From the NCBI GenBank assembly GCA_001778275.1, contig MFGM01000085.1, forward strand, positions 252 through 8,873: a stretch of 8,622 bases of DNA. Direction: 5' to 3'. The translations under genes were made by a program, and so were the position numbers. The notes below the pieces were generated by a model. The model worked only from the letters and a program-made list of their open reading frames with translations, made no database searches and was not told where the DNA came from. Below, one piece after another: positions 1 through 6,300 of the stretch. The DNA is from Candidatus Falkowbacteria bacterium RIFOXYC2_FULL_48_21 (GTDB lineage Bacteria > Patescibacteriota > Patescibacteriia > UBA11705 > JABHMO01). How positions within the stretch are numbered: the stretch's first letter is position 1; every line of letters starts with the position of its first letter.

Positions 1-102
1 TTGTAGAACCTCATTCATGAGGTTTCGCATAATTTCCCCGGAGCCCATGCGATTCATCCATGGGCGACCAATGTAGCCAAAGCCACCTGTTCGCCCACGC
101 AT
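1..102 (-). CDS. Possible short peptide reading frame, open at the window's left edge
   Basis: On the minus strand an ATG at 102-100 opens a frame of 34 codons that runs off the window. It reads MRGRTGGFGYIGRPWMNRMG, then SGEIMRNLMNEVLQ. The part from FGYIGRPWMNRMGS onward is closely matched by a second frame at 258-127, so two copies of the repeat keep the same frame. No Shine-Dalgarno sequence precedes the ATG, and a 7-bp hairpin (GCCCACG 93-99 with CGTGGGC 109-115) covers the start region. It may be a real small peptide, a remnant of a longer gene, or an accidental frame inside a structured repeat. I do not recognise the family. Confidence 0.25.
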   Translation of the reverse strand, partial: MRGRTGGFGYIGRPWMNRMGSGEIMRNLMNEVLQ

Positions 103-236
103 GAATGACGTGGGCTCAATGGAGAATTACAAAAACCCGCTGAAGCGGGTTAATGGCAGAACCTCATTCATGAGGTTTCCCATGATGTTCTCGGAGCCCA
201 TGCGATTCATCCATGGGCGACCAATGTAGCCAAAGC
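5..236. repeat. Direct repeat pair, ~79-bp units 153 bp apart (5-83 and 158-236)
   Basis: The two units align without gaps at an offset of 153 bp and differ at only about five positions, all within 27-38 of the first copy. Each contains two inverted repeats. The first is AACCTCATTCATGAGGTT (7-24 and 160-177), an 8-bp stem with a 2-nt centre. The second is a 7-bp stem GCCCATG/CATGGGC with a 9-nt loop (43-65 and 196-218). The second unit runs directly into the 44-bp tandem array; the first diverges after position 83. A minus-strand terminator lies between the copies. Function is unknown; on the minus strand both units keep a common peptide frame. Confidence 0.85.
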
Positions 237-258
237 GCGTTCGCAATAGTTCATTCAT
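127..258 (-). CDS. Possible 43-aa peptide frame within the repeat field
   Basis: The minus-strand frame starts at ATG 258-256 and ends at TAA 129-127. It begins MNELLRTRFGYIGRPWMNRM and continues with a stretch nearly identical to the frame at 102-1 (NLMNEVL shared). Its start overlaps the stop of the preceding micro-frame as ATGA. The last residues (LTRFSGFL) are encoded by the terminator hairpin at 131-151, so the C-terminus is probably incidental. There is no Shine-Dalgarno sequence. Conservation between copies is the only sign of coding, and a shared RNA or DNA structure would give the same similarity. Confidence 0.25.
   Translation of the reverse strand: MNELLRTRFGYIGRPWMNRMGSENIMGNLMNEVLPLTRFSGFL
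131..151 (-). terminator. Intrinsic terminator (minus strand)
   Basis: Read on the minus strand, AACCCGC-TTCA-GCGGGTT is a 7-bp G/C-rich stem with a tetraloop, followed directly by a T run (TTTTTG). This is a textbook rho-independent terminator. It ends any minus-strand transcript crossing the tandem repeats, and it sits well beyond the terminator that closes the two-gene operon. That suggests the repeat field is, or was, transcribed as its own unit. Confidence 0.75.
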
Positions 259-382
259 AGACAATCAATGTAGCCAAGGCGCGTTTGCAATAGTTCATTC
301 ATAGGCGATCAATGTAGCCAAGGCGCGTTTGCAATAGTTCACCCATGGGCGACCGAGACAGCCAAGGCGCGTTTACAATATT
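207..382. repeat. Tandem array of four 44-bp units
   Basis: The units lie at 207-250, 251-294, 295-338 and 339-382. The consensus starts TCATTCATAGGCGATCAATG and continues TAGCCAAGGCGCGTTTGCAATAGT. The middle two units differ at only a few bases; the outer two are more diverged, and a decayed partial unit may follow at 383. The first unit is also the tail of the larger repeat copy at 158-236. Units abut with no spacers. Because 44 is not a multiple of three, the minus-strand peptide frame shifts from unit to unit. Confidence 0.85.
255..346 (-). other. Two chained 15-codon micro-frames with ATGA stop/start overlaps
   Basis: On the minus strand, 346-299 reads MGELLQTRLGYIDRL and stops, and 302-255 reads MNELLQTRLGYIDCL and stops. 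In each case the stop TGA overlaps the next ATG as ATGA, so the chain 346-299, 302-255, 258-127 is continuous in the way translationally coupled genes are. The array periodicity creates this arrangement automatically, so it may have no coding function. No ribosome binding site or clear promoter is visible upstream. Confidence 0.3.
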
Positions 383-404
383 TCAATCGTAGGTGCTTCG
401 TCTG

Positions 405-420
405 TTCGCCAATGGGCGAA
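405..420. repeat. Small inverted repeat
   Basis: TTCGCC and GGCGAA flank AATG, giving a 6-bp stem with a 4-nt loop just beyond the decayed end of the tandem array. There is no adjacent T run on either strand, so it is not a convincing terminator. It may be another piece of the repeat family. Confidence 0.4.
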
Positions 421-440
421 GCGAGGTTGATCGTTTTAAA

Positions 441-472
441 GAAAATAAAAGCACCCCGATGAGACGGGGTGC
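441..472 (-). terminator. Intrinsic terminator of the minus-strand operon
   Basis: On the minus strand GCACCCCG-TCTCAT-CGGGGTGC forms an 8-bp G/C-rich stem followed by TTTTATTTTC. It begins 10 bp after the stop codon of the small membrane protein gene, the expected place for the end of the two-gene transcript that starts near 1311. Confidence 0.9.
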
Positions 473-482
473 GTGCGTGATG

Positions 483-722
483 TTACGGATCAATGTCGTC
501 CTTTTCAAGCGTTTTCATCGCTCGCTTGAACCTCGCACGCTCGCGAAAGATTTTTCCGAACGTGAACAGGGTGCCGACACCTCCGGCGAAAATCATCAGG
601 ACGATAACGATTGCAAAGGTCAAATAGAGCGGCAGGCAGACAATCCACCATGACCAGTCGATGATTTCAGCCAGTTTCAAAATCAGCATCAGAACGAATG
701 CTACTAATAGTGCAGTCCGCAT
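483..722 (-). CDS. Small two-helix membrane protein, function unknown
   Basis: This 79-aa protein starts at ATG 722, chosen because a perfect AGGAGG (735-730) lies 7 nt upstream; a TTG at 725 would sit too close. It has an N-terminal hydrophobic helix (about residues 3-18), then the aromatic-rich stretch DWSWWIVCLPLYL leading into a second helix to about residue 48. A charged tail rich in Lys/Arg and Asp/Glu ends in KTLEKDDIDP and is probably cytoplasmic. The WSWWxVxxPLxL pattern resembles small membrane proteins often found in phage genomes and labelled transmembrane Fragile-X-F family; this is recollection, not a search. It is the second gene of an operon, 15 bp after its neighbour, with its ribosome binding site in the gap and a terminator close downstream. 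A holin-like or membrane-stress role is possible but unsupported. Confidence 0.8.
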   Translation of the reverse strand: MRTALLVAFVLMLILKLAEIIDWSWWIVCLPLYLTFAIVIVLMIFAGGVGTLFTFGKIFRERARFKRAMKTLEKDDIDP

Positions 723-729
723 CAAGGAT

Positions 730-735
730 CCTCCT
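730..735 (-). promoter_or_regulatory. Ribosome binding site AGGAGG
   Basis: A perfect anti-16S match on the minus strand, 7 nt from ATG 722. It fixes the start of the small membrane protein gene and lies in the 15-bp gap after the upstream gene's stop. Confidence 0.85.
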
Positions 736-737
736 TG

Positions 738-1271
738 CTAATGGCCTTCAGCATACCAGCGTTTCTGGTGCAAATACAACTTGATCAACTTCGGCGTCGG
801 GAATATGAAGTCGCGACCGTTGATTTCTTTGATTGCGACGTAGCCGTATTCTTCCAGCAGTCGAATGCCAGTCAGGAGCGTGAGAGGCGAACCTTCCACG
901 CGTGAGACTTCCCTGCCTCTGCCACCGAGCCAAACGATTTCGAATTCGTTGGCCATTAGCCTTTTTGGAAGGCGAGGAACCTTCTGTAGCCGCTTGAATG
1001 TTCGGTTGATGAGCTTGCCGAACCAGCCGGGCTCGCCTTCGTAAAGATAGATGGCCAGCTTCCAGCTGATGCCGCTCCACTTTTCAAGCCACAACTGCGG
1101 ACCGAAAAGTAAGACGGCGGCCGCTTGCGGTTCGTACTTGCCAAGGCCGACCGGCACTTCCCTGTCATCGTGTGCAAACACGTTCGGCTCGCACGGCATG
1201 GGGCCAAGCGCCGGATCGTAATCAACAAACTCACCATCGTAATGTTTGGCAAAAGCTTCCCTGTTGTTCAT
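738..1271 (-). CDS. Hypothetical protein, 177 aa, possible C-terminal winged-helix fold
   Basis: I do not recognise this protein. It starts at ATG 1271, with AGGAGG 6 nt upstream (1283-1278). A longer open frame to 1346 is excluded because it would overlap the promoter. The protein is soluble, with no signal peptide or membrane helix, and contains many aromatic residues (for example KWSGISWKLAIYLYEGEPGW around residues 64-83). A basic segment follows (NRTFKRLQKVPRLPKRL, about 89-105). The last ~50 residues, around LLEEYGYVAIKEINGRDFIF and PTPKLIKLY, have the helix, strand, turn, strand pattern seen in winged-helix domains. A nucleic-acid-binding role is therefore conceivable, but this is inference from pattern only. 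It is the first gene of a two-gene operon with its own strong promoter. Its strong ribosome binding site contrasts with the plus-strand genes and may indicate a different origin. Confidence 0.8.
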   Translation of the reverse strand: MNNREAFAKHYDGEFVDYDPALGPMPCEPNVFAHDDREVPVGLGKYEPQAAAVLLFGPQLWLEKWSGISWKLAIYLYEGEPGWFGKLINRTFKRLQKVPRLPKRLMANEFEIVWLGGRGREVSRVEGSPLTLLTGIRLLEEYGYVAIKEINGRDFIFPTPKLIKLYLHQKRWYAEGH

Positions 1272-1277
1272 GAAGAA

Positions 1278-1283
1278 CCTCCT
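1278..1283 (-). promoter_or_regulatory. Ribosome binding site AGGAGG
   Basis: The minus-strand sequence AAAGGAGGTTCTTC precedes ATG 1271 with a 6-nt spacer. It decides the start of the 177-aa protein against the longer reading frame. Confidence 0.88.
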
Positions 1284-1317
1284 TTGGTTGTCAATTAACT
1301 GCAATCCTCGACACCTA

Positions 1318-1346
1318 AATATAGCAAATTCGCTTGCGATTGTCAA
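1318..1346 (-). promoter_or_regulatory. Near-consensus sigma70-type promoter for the minus-strand operon
   Basis: On the minus strand TTGACA (1346-1341) is separated by exactly 17 bp from TATATT (1323-1318). The predicted start of transcription is near 1311, giving a leader of about 40 nt to ATG 1271. The -35 is a perfect match and the -10 has one difference, so this should be a strong constitutive-type promoter. Confidence 0.85.
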
Positions 1347-1398
1347 TGATTATGGCTGTTTTTCTCTAAATTTAGTACTTCATTAAACATAGCTTTCT

Positions 1399-1419
1399 CC
1401 GCCGGCTGAAGACCGACGG
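1399..1419 (+). promoter_or_regulatory. Hairpin in the RuBisCO upstream region
   Basis: CCGCCGG (1399-1405) and CCGACGG (1413-1419) can pair over 7 positions with one C/A mismatch and a 7-nt loop. It lies 13 bp before the RuBisCO ATG and is followed by AACTATAAATTT. There is no proper T run, so it is not a clear terminator; it could be a leader structure affecting translation or RNA stability. I see no convincing -35/-10 pair for RuBisCO between 1347 and 1432. A perfect 10-bp palindrome, CTAAATTTAG, lies at 1366-1375. Confidence 0.35.
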
Positions 1420-1432
1420 GAACTATAAATTT

Positions 1433-2692
1433 ATGCCTCATGTTGGCTTCATCGATCTCACCTACCACCCCAACCGCCACAAAGACGTCATCGCGCATTT
1501 TTACGTTGAACCTGAAAAGAATTTCGAAGAAGCGGTGAACGCGATAGCGGGCGAAAGTTCCATTGGTTCTTGGACAGATTTGTCCACGCTCAAGGTTTCA
1601 GTCGCAAATAAGTTGAAGGCGCGCGTGTTTCAAATGAACGAGAAAGACGGCTTGGTTAAAATCGCATACCCGCTTGATTTGTTCGAGCTTGGCAGTATCC
1701 CGCAGTTTCTTTCAAGTGTTGGCGGAAACATTTATTCAATGAAAGCGATCAAGAATTTGCGATTGGTTGACGTGGAATTCCCGGAAAAATATATCAAGAG
1801 TTTTCCCGGTCCGGCCTTTGGCATCGCGGGAATCAGAAAAATTTTAAAGAACGAAAATCGTTTGATCCTCGGCAGTATTATCAAGCCGAAGGTCGGTTTG
1901 AACGCGAGCGAGCAAGCTGAGTTGTCGTATCAGATTTGGAAGAATGGGATTGACTTGGTAAAGGACGACGAGAATCTGACCAGCATGACATTTAATAATT
2001 TTTATGACCGAGTTGAGAAGGTGCTGAAGGCAAAGAAAAAAGTCGAGCTTGAAACCGGTAAAAAGAAATTTTATTCGTGTAATATCACGGCCGAGCCGAC
2101 AGAAATGTTAAAACGCGCCAAGTTTATCAAGAAACTAGGCGGCGAAGTGGCGATGATCGATATTATTTCCGTGGGACTCGCGGGCGTGCAATTTATTCGC
2201 AATCAGAATCTTGGTTTAATTTTGCACGGCCATCGCGCCGGACACAGTACTTTCTCGCGCAGTACCAAGCATGGCATTTCTATGTTGGTTGTCGCGAAGC
2301 TGGCGCGGCTCGCGGGGATAGATCAGTTGCATACCGGCACGGTAGTTGGTAAAATGGATGGAACGGCGGAAGAAGTTTCCACAATAAATGATTTGTTGCG
2401 CGAGGATTGGGGACACTTTCACAAGTTGAAAGAAAATTGGTCATCGTTGAAACCGGTCATGCCGATCGCGTCCGGCGGATTGCATCCGGGTTTGTTGCCC
2501 GGGCTCGTGAAAATTCTCGGCACGGATTTAATCGCTAATTTCGGCGCCGGTGTTCATGGCCATCGAAACGGATCCGCGGCCGGAGCCATGGCATGCGCTC
2601 AAGCGGCGGAGGCGGTGGTGAGGGGGATTACGCTCGAAGAACAGGCGAAGATACATCCGGAGTTGAGGATTGCGCTCGAACAGTGGATGTAG
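1433..2692 (+). CDS. rbcL: Ribulose-1,5-bisphosphate carboxylase/oxygenase, form III-type large subunit
   Basis: This enzyme carboxylates ribulose-1,5-bisphosphate to two 3-phosphoglycerates. In archaea and CPR bacteria, form III enzymes usually act in AMP/nucleoside salvage rather than the Calvin cycle. It has 419 aa, the normal single-subunit length; no small subunit is nearby. The N-domain carries E41 in ESSIGSWTDL and N99 in GNIYSMK. The barrel has K151/K153 (IIKPKVGLN), the carbamylated lysine motif K177-D179-E180 (GIDLVKDDE), H267/R268 (HGHRAGH), H300, loop 6 K307 (TGTVVGKMDG) and S347 (ASGGLHPG). All catalytic residues are present. SGGLHPG and HGISMLV are form III signatures, whereas form II and II/III have SGGMNAL. 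In the P1-phosphate site, the Thr of GTWT is S46 and the second Gly of GGG is A372 (FGAGVHGH). The start gives the expected N-terminus; there is no Shine-Dalgarno sequence. It appears monocistronic, and no AMP phosphorylase or isomerase gene is in the window. Confidence 0.96.
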   Translation: MPHVGFIDLTYHPNRHKDVIAHFYVEPEKNFEEAVNAIAGESSIGSWTDLSTLKVSVANKLKARVFQMNEKDGLVKIAYPLDLFELGSIPQFLSSVGGNIYSMKAIKNLRLVDVEFPEKYIKSFPGPAFGIAGIRKILKNENRLILGSIIKPKVGLNASEQAELSYQIWKNGIDLVKDDENLTSMTFNNFYDRVEKVLKAKKKVELETGKKKFYSCNITAEPTEMLKRAKFIKKLGGEVAMIDIISVGLAGVQFIRNQNLGLILHGHRAGHSTFSRSTKHGISMLVVAKLARLAGIDQLHTGTVVGKMDGTAEEVSTINDLLREDWGHFHKLKENWSSLKPVMPIASGGLHPGLLPGLVKILGTDLIANFGAGVHGHRNGSAAGAMACAQAAEAVVRGITLEEQAKIHPELRIALEQWM

Positions 2693-2693
2693 T

Positions 2694-2722
2694 TTTGGTT
2701 TGGTTGAAAAATGTGGTATAAT
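2694..2722 (+). promoter_or_regulatory. Extended -10 promoter for the dockerin/cohesin genes
   Basis: TGGTATAAT (2714-2722) is a perfect -10 with the extended TGn motif. The -35 is weak: TTTGGT at 2694-2699 with a 17-bp spacer, or TTGGTT with 16. Transcription would start near 2729, about 20 nt before ATG 2749. It lies immediately after the RuBisCO stop, so the surface-protein genes probably have their own transcript. Confidence 0.65.
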
Positions 2723-2748
2723 CTACTCGAAAGAATTTCTTCAATATA

Positions 2749-3384
2749 ATGAACATCGGCTGGTCGAGAATGAATTACTTCTTTTTGGGAGCGGTGGTTT
2801 TGCTGGCCGCGGCAATCCCTGTTTTGTGTTTGGCGGTTGCGGGCAAGAATGTGACTATGAGCGTGACAATTATTGATCCGCATAACTGTTACACGAAAAT
2901 TATCGCTACGCCTGAAAAGGTGGCAACCACGGGCAATTTTGTCGGAACATTGAACCGGCAGGTGGACGGTAAACTTTTTTTTATGCAAACTGGTGCGAAT
3001 TGGACCAACGCAAGTATGACGTATGAGGCCGTGGAAAAGAGTTTGCCGACGATCGGGGCGACTGAATACTATAATCATAGCGGTATTTGCGGCCAGACCG
3101 GAGATATGGTTTATAAAACAAAAAAACATTTGGCTAAGAGAATCAGTAACGTGGCTCTAAATGGCGTAGTGAATCTTGATTTTACTCAAGGCGACACGTA
3201 CTGTCTCAAGGCTGGCGATATCAATGCCGATTACGGCGACAACAAGATCAATTCACTTGACATGTCCATTTTGGTCAATGATTGGAACGAGGGTGATGTG
3301 CGCGCGGATCTGAACAGCGATGTCAAGGTCAATTCGCTTGATTCATCGATTCTTTTGGCGAATTTCAATTTAAGCGGCGATTGA
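2749..3384 (+). CDS. Secreted or membrane-anchored protein with C-terminal dockerin type I domain
   Basis: This 211-aa protein has an N-terminal hydrophobic segment (about residues 9-31, MNYFFLGAVVLLAAAIPVLC) acting as signal peptide or anchor. A middle region (33-150) contains C47 and C114, looks beta-rich, and is not recognised. The C-terminus is a dockerin: two calcium-binding half-EF-hand repeats. The first is D157-x-N159-x-D161 with a short insertion before D171 (GDINADYGDNKINSLD). The second is D187-x-N189-x-D191-x-K193-x-N195-x-x-D198 (ADLNSDVKVNSLD). Dockerins bind cohesin domains, and the next gene, 2 nt downstream, encodes a cohesin-like domain. The start at 2749 follows a good promoter; the Met at residue 8 is an alternative. 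There is no Shine-Dalgarno sequence. The dockerin call is firm; the role of the middle region is unknown, and pairing with the neighbour is inference. Confidence 0.85.
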   Translation: MNIGWSRMNYFFLGAVVLLAAAIPVLCLAVAGKNVTMSVTIIDPHNCYTKIIATPEKVATTGNFVGTLNRQVDGKLFFMQTGANWTNASMTYEAVEKSLPTIGATEYYNHSGICGQTGDMVYKTKKHLAKRISNVALNGVVNLDFTQGDTYCLKAGDINADYGDNKINSLDMSILVNDWNEGDVRADLNSDVKVNSLDSSILLANFNLSGD

Positions 3385-3386
3385 TT

Positions 3387-6300
3387 ATGAAAAAAATCTC
3401 GGCGATTTTATTGATTATGATTTTAATCGGCGTTTTTGGTTCCTTCGGGATGAGGGAGGCCGATGCCGCACCGGCACCATACTTCAAATTGGTCGCGTCG
3501 CAAGGGCAGGGCGGCGGCAGCAATACTTTTTATGTGGGACGATGTGTGCGGGTGGACATTTATTTGAATACCTCGATTTTCAATACCAATGGTGCGGACG
3601 TGGAGATCAATTACGACAATACCAATGCGCAGGTGGTGCAGAGCAATTGCTCTACCGCCGCGACTACGATTTACTCGGATGCGCTTTTCAACGCTTATCC
3701 GGGCGCGGGTAACAGCGTCACCTTGAGCAAAATTTATTTGAGCGCGTACAACAATCCGGGCGTGTCAACGAATACGTCATACGGATTGTACGGTCATTTT
3801 TTTCTGTTGGTTTCTGCGGAAAGCGCTGATTATGACCTGACTTTTCAATATACGCCGGAGTCAACCATCGATACCAATTTAGCGGAAACGGGTGGTGACG
3901 GCAGTGATATTTTGGCATCTGTGGAAAATTTGGAACTAATTTTTGCGAGTGATGGCGACTCTCCCGACATCACCGGCCAATCCCCGGCGAGTGGTGCCAC
4001 TAGCGTATACGTCAGCTCCACCGTTTCTTTCAATGCTGACGATGCCATGGGCGGCGTGAACAGCTCCACCATTACCGCGCGGATGAAGGAGGCGGGGGGC
4101 AGTTATTACAGTCAAACCGTTTCGGCGGGCACGGTGCTTAGCACCAATCAAAATCGTTATTATCAATATCCCGTGACGTTCAGCCCGAACAGTTCCGTTA
4201 AAACCAATTCCGGTTATTACGCGTATAACACCGTTTACACCGTGGAAGCGGCGGCCTCGGATTTGGCTTCGCCCGCTCACGCCGTTACGGAAAGCTGGTC
4301 GTTCACCACGGAAGACGATTCAGCCGCTCCGTACCTTAGCGATATTTCTCCGGCGAACAGCGCGACAGGTGTCAGCGTTTCCGCAAACATTTCTTTCCGC
4401 GTAAAGGACTACAAAAGTAACGGCGGCGTGATTCCGGGGCTTGGCGTGAGTACGGCCGCGATTTCTGTGCAAGTTTCATCGCCCAGCTTGGGCAGCGAGA
4501 CGTACACTTGCTCGTCCGGAGTTGTCGCCTGTGACGATGCCGATGTAAACAACGTTCTCGTGACGATCAATCCTCCCGTGAATTTCGCGGAAGATGAAAC
4601 CGTCACGGTGCAAGTGGACGCGGGAGATCTTCACGCTCCGGCGAACAGCATGGCGACGCAATCATTTTCTTTTTCCACGGCGGACACGGGTCTGCCCGCG
4701 ATTAGCAGTTTGTCGCCGGCCAATAATTCGTACGGTAATGCCGTAGGAACGAATGTTTCGTTTCATTTAGTTGATACGGGCGCGGGCGTGGATATTTCAT
4801 CGTTGCAGGTTTATTTGAACGATACTTCATACACCGCGGATAGTCAGGCTCTGGCTTTCACCGGCGACTCGTCAAATTATTTGATTACGATCAATCCGGC
4901 GGGTGACTTCACCGATAATACGGCCGTGGTCGTGCGCGTGTCGGTGCGTGATCAAGCTTCGGTGCCGAATTATATTTTGCCGAATCCATACACTTATTCG
5001 TTTATCGTGGGATTGAGTTCGACCGGTGGACGCGTTTGGACGGCAGATTTATGTCCGACTTCATCGACTTGTCCCGCGTGTCCGGCACAAACAACGTGCT
5101 CCGCCTGTGCGCCGTGTCCGGCCGCGACAAAGTGTCCCGACGCTGTCGCCACTTCGGTTTGCAAATGCCCGGCTGTTTCCACTTATTCGGTCGGCGCATC
5201 CATTCAGGTCAAGGATAACAATACCAAAAATAATTGTCCGTTGATAATTGTGCCGTCTAAGCCCGCAGTTTGCGCGACGTCAACGGAAGCGCCGAAGCAA
5301 GAAGCGAGTGTTGGCAAAGAAGACGTGCCAAATCCGGCGTTGATAGAGCCGACGCCGCAGCAGTCAGTTGCTTTATATGTAAAGTTGCACGAAATCAATC
5401 AGAAGAAGTACGATGGCCGATTGATTAAAATTGAGCAAACGCCTGAATTGGCTATTGCCGGCGTGACGAATTTGCCAAAAGACGAAATTATTCCACTCAT
5501 TATCAGTAGCGTGGGAGAATTCAGCGAACAGGTTTTTTACGCTGTGGTGGGGGAGGGTGGATTTTTCAATATTAAGATGAAAAACTTGTTTACGGGCGGC
5601 ACTTATGAAATCAAAGCCGCATTGGCGGCCGGTAACACGGAAATCGAGCAAATTAATTTGGGTTCGTTTCTGATTAACACACAGGAGGTGGCCGTTCTGG
5701 CGGAGACGGTCGCGCCGGGCAAGAGCGCGGATTATTATCAAAATTTTTTGTTGATAGTTTTAATTTCAGTTTTGATTTGCACGAGTGTGGTTTTGCTGTT
5801 GAAAAAATCGGTCGAAGCCATCATCGGCATCGGCTGCATTGTCGTGCTGTCAATTATCGGTATGATCGTGATCAGCGTGAAACTGCCGGCGGAAGAGATG
5901 GACCGAGTCCTTTCAGCGGAGCAGACTCAATTTATTGCTACGCAGGATTCTTTGCGCGCCGAATATGCGGCGGCGGCGGCGCACGCGGAAAAAGCATTGC
6001 CGGAATTTCAAGGCGCGATCATTGATCCCCTCGCCAAATCGCCGATCGCAGGGGTTGTTGTGTCAAAGCAAGGCAAAAGCGTAATCGTGGACAAAAACGG
6101 TTCATTCACGCTCGCCGCGGGCGGAAGTAATGAAAAAGTGGAGTTTTATTTCCCGTCGATGCGGCAAACGGCAACGGCGCCGTTTGCTTCGTTGCGTTCG
6201 GACAAGCTGTTGGTCAGTCCGAGCTTGTTGCCTATCATGGCCGCGATCGGCAATGATTATGCGCAGAATAAGTATCGCAAAGTGTATGCGTATTGGCACA

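Noticed and set aside
207..382. CRISPR array
   Set aside because: The 44-bp units abut directly with no unique spacers, and no cas gene is nearby.
1..440. tRNA or known structured RNA in the repeat field
   Set aside because: The stem-loops do not assemble into a cloverleaf or any RNA family I recognise.
393..653. Plus-strand frame of 86 codons
   Set aside because: It runs antisense through a strong terminator and the small membrane protein gene, which has its own ribosome binding site and membrane helices; the translated product has no coherent features.
1272..1346. N-terminal extension of the 177-aa protein to 1346
   Set aside because: The extension would overlap the operon's -35/-10 and its start of transcription, and the AGGAGG site points to ATG 1271.
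1433..2692. RuBisCO-like protein (form IV) or form II/III enzyme
   Set aside because: Form IV proteins lose several catalytic residues, which are all present here. Form II and II/III carry SGGMNAL-type motifs, whereas this has SGGLHPG.
2599..3129. Minus-strand frame of 176 codons
   Set aside because: It is antisense to the RuBisCO end, the promoter at 2714-2722 and the dockerin gene, with no ribosome binding site or recognisable domain.
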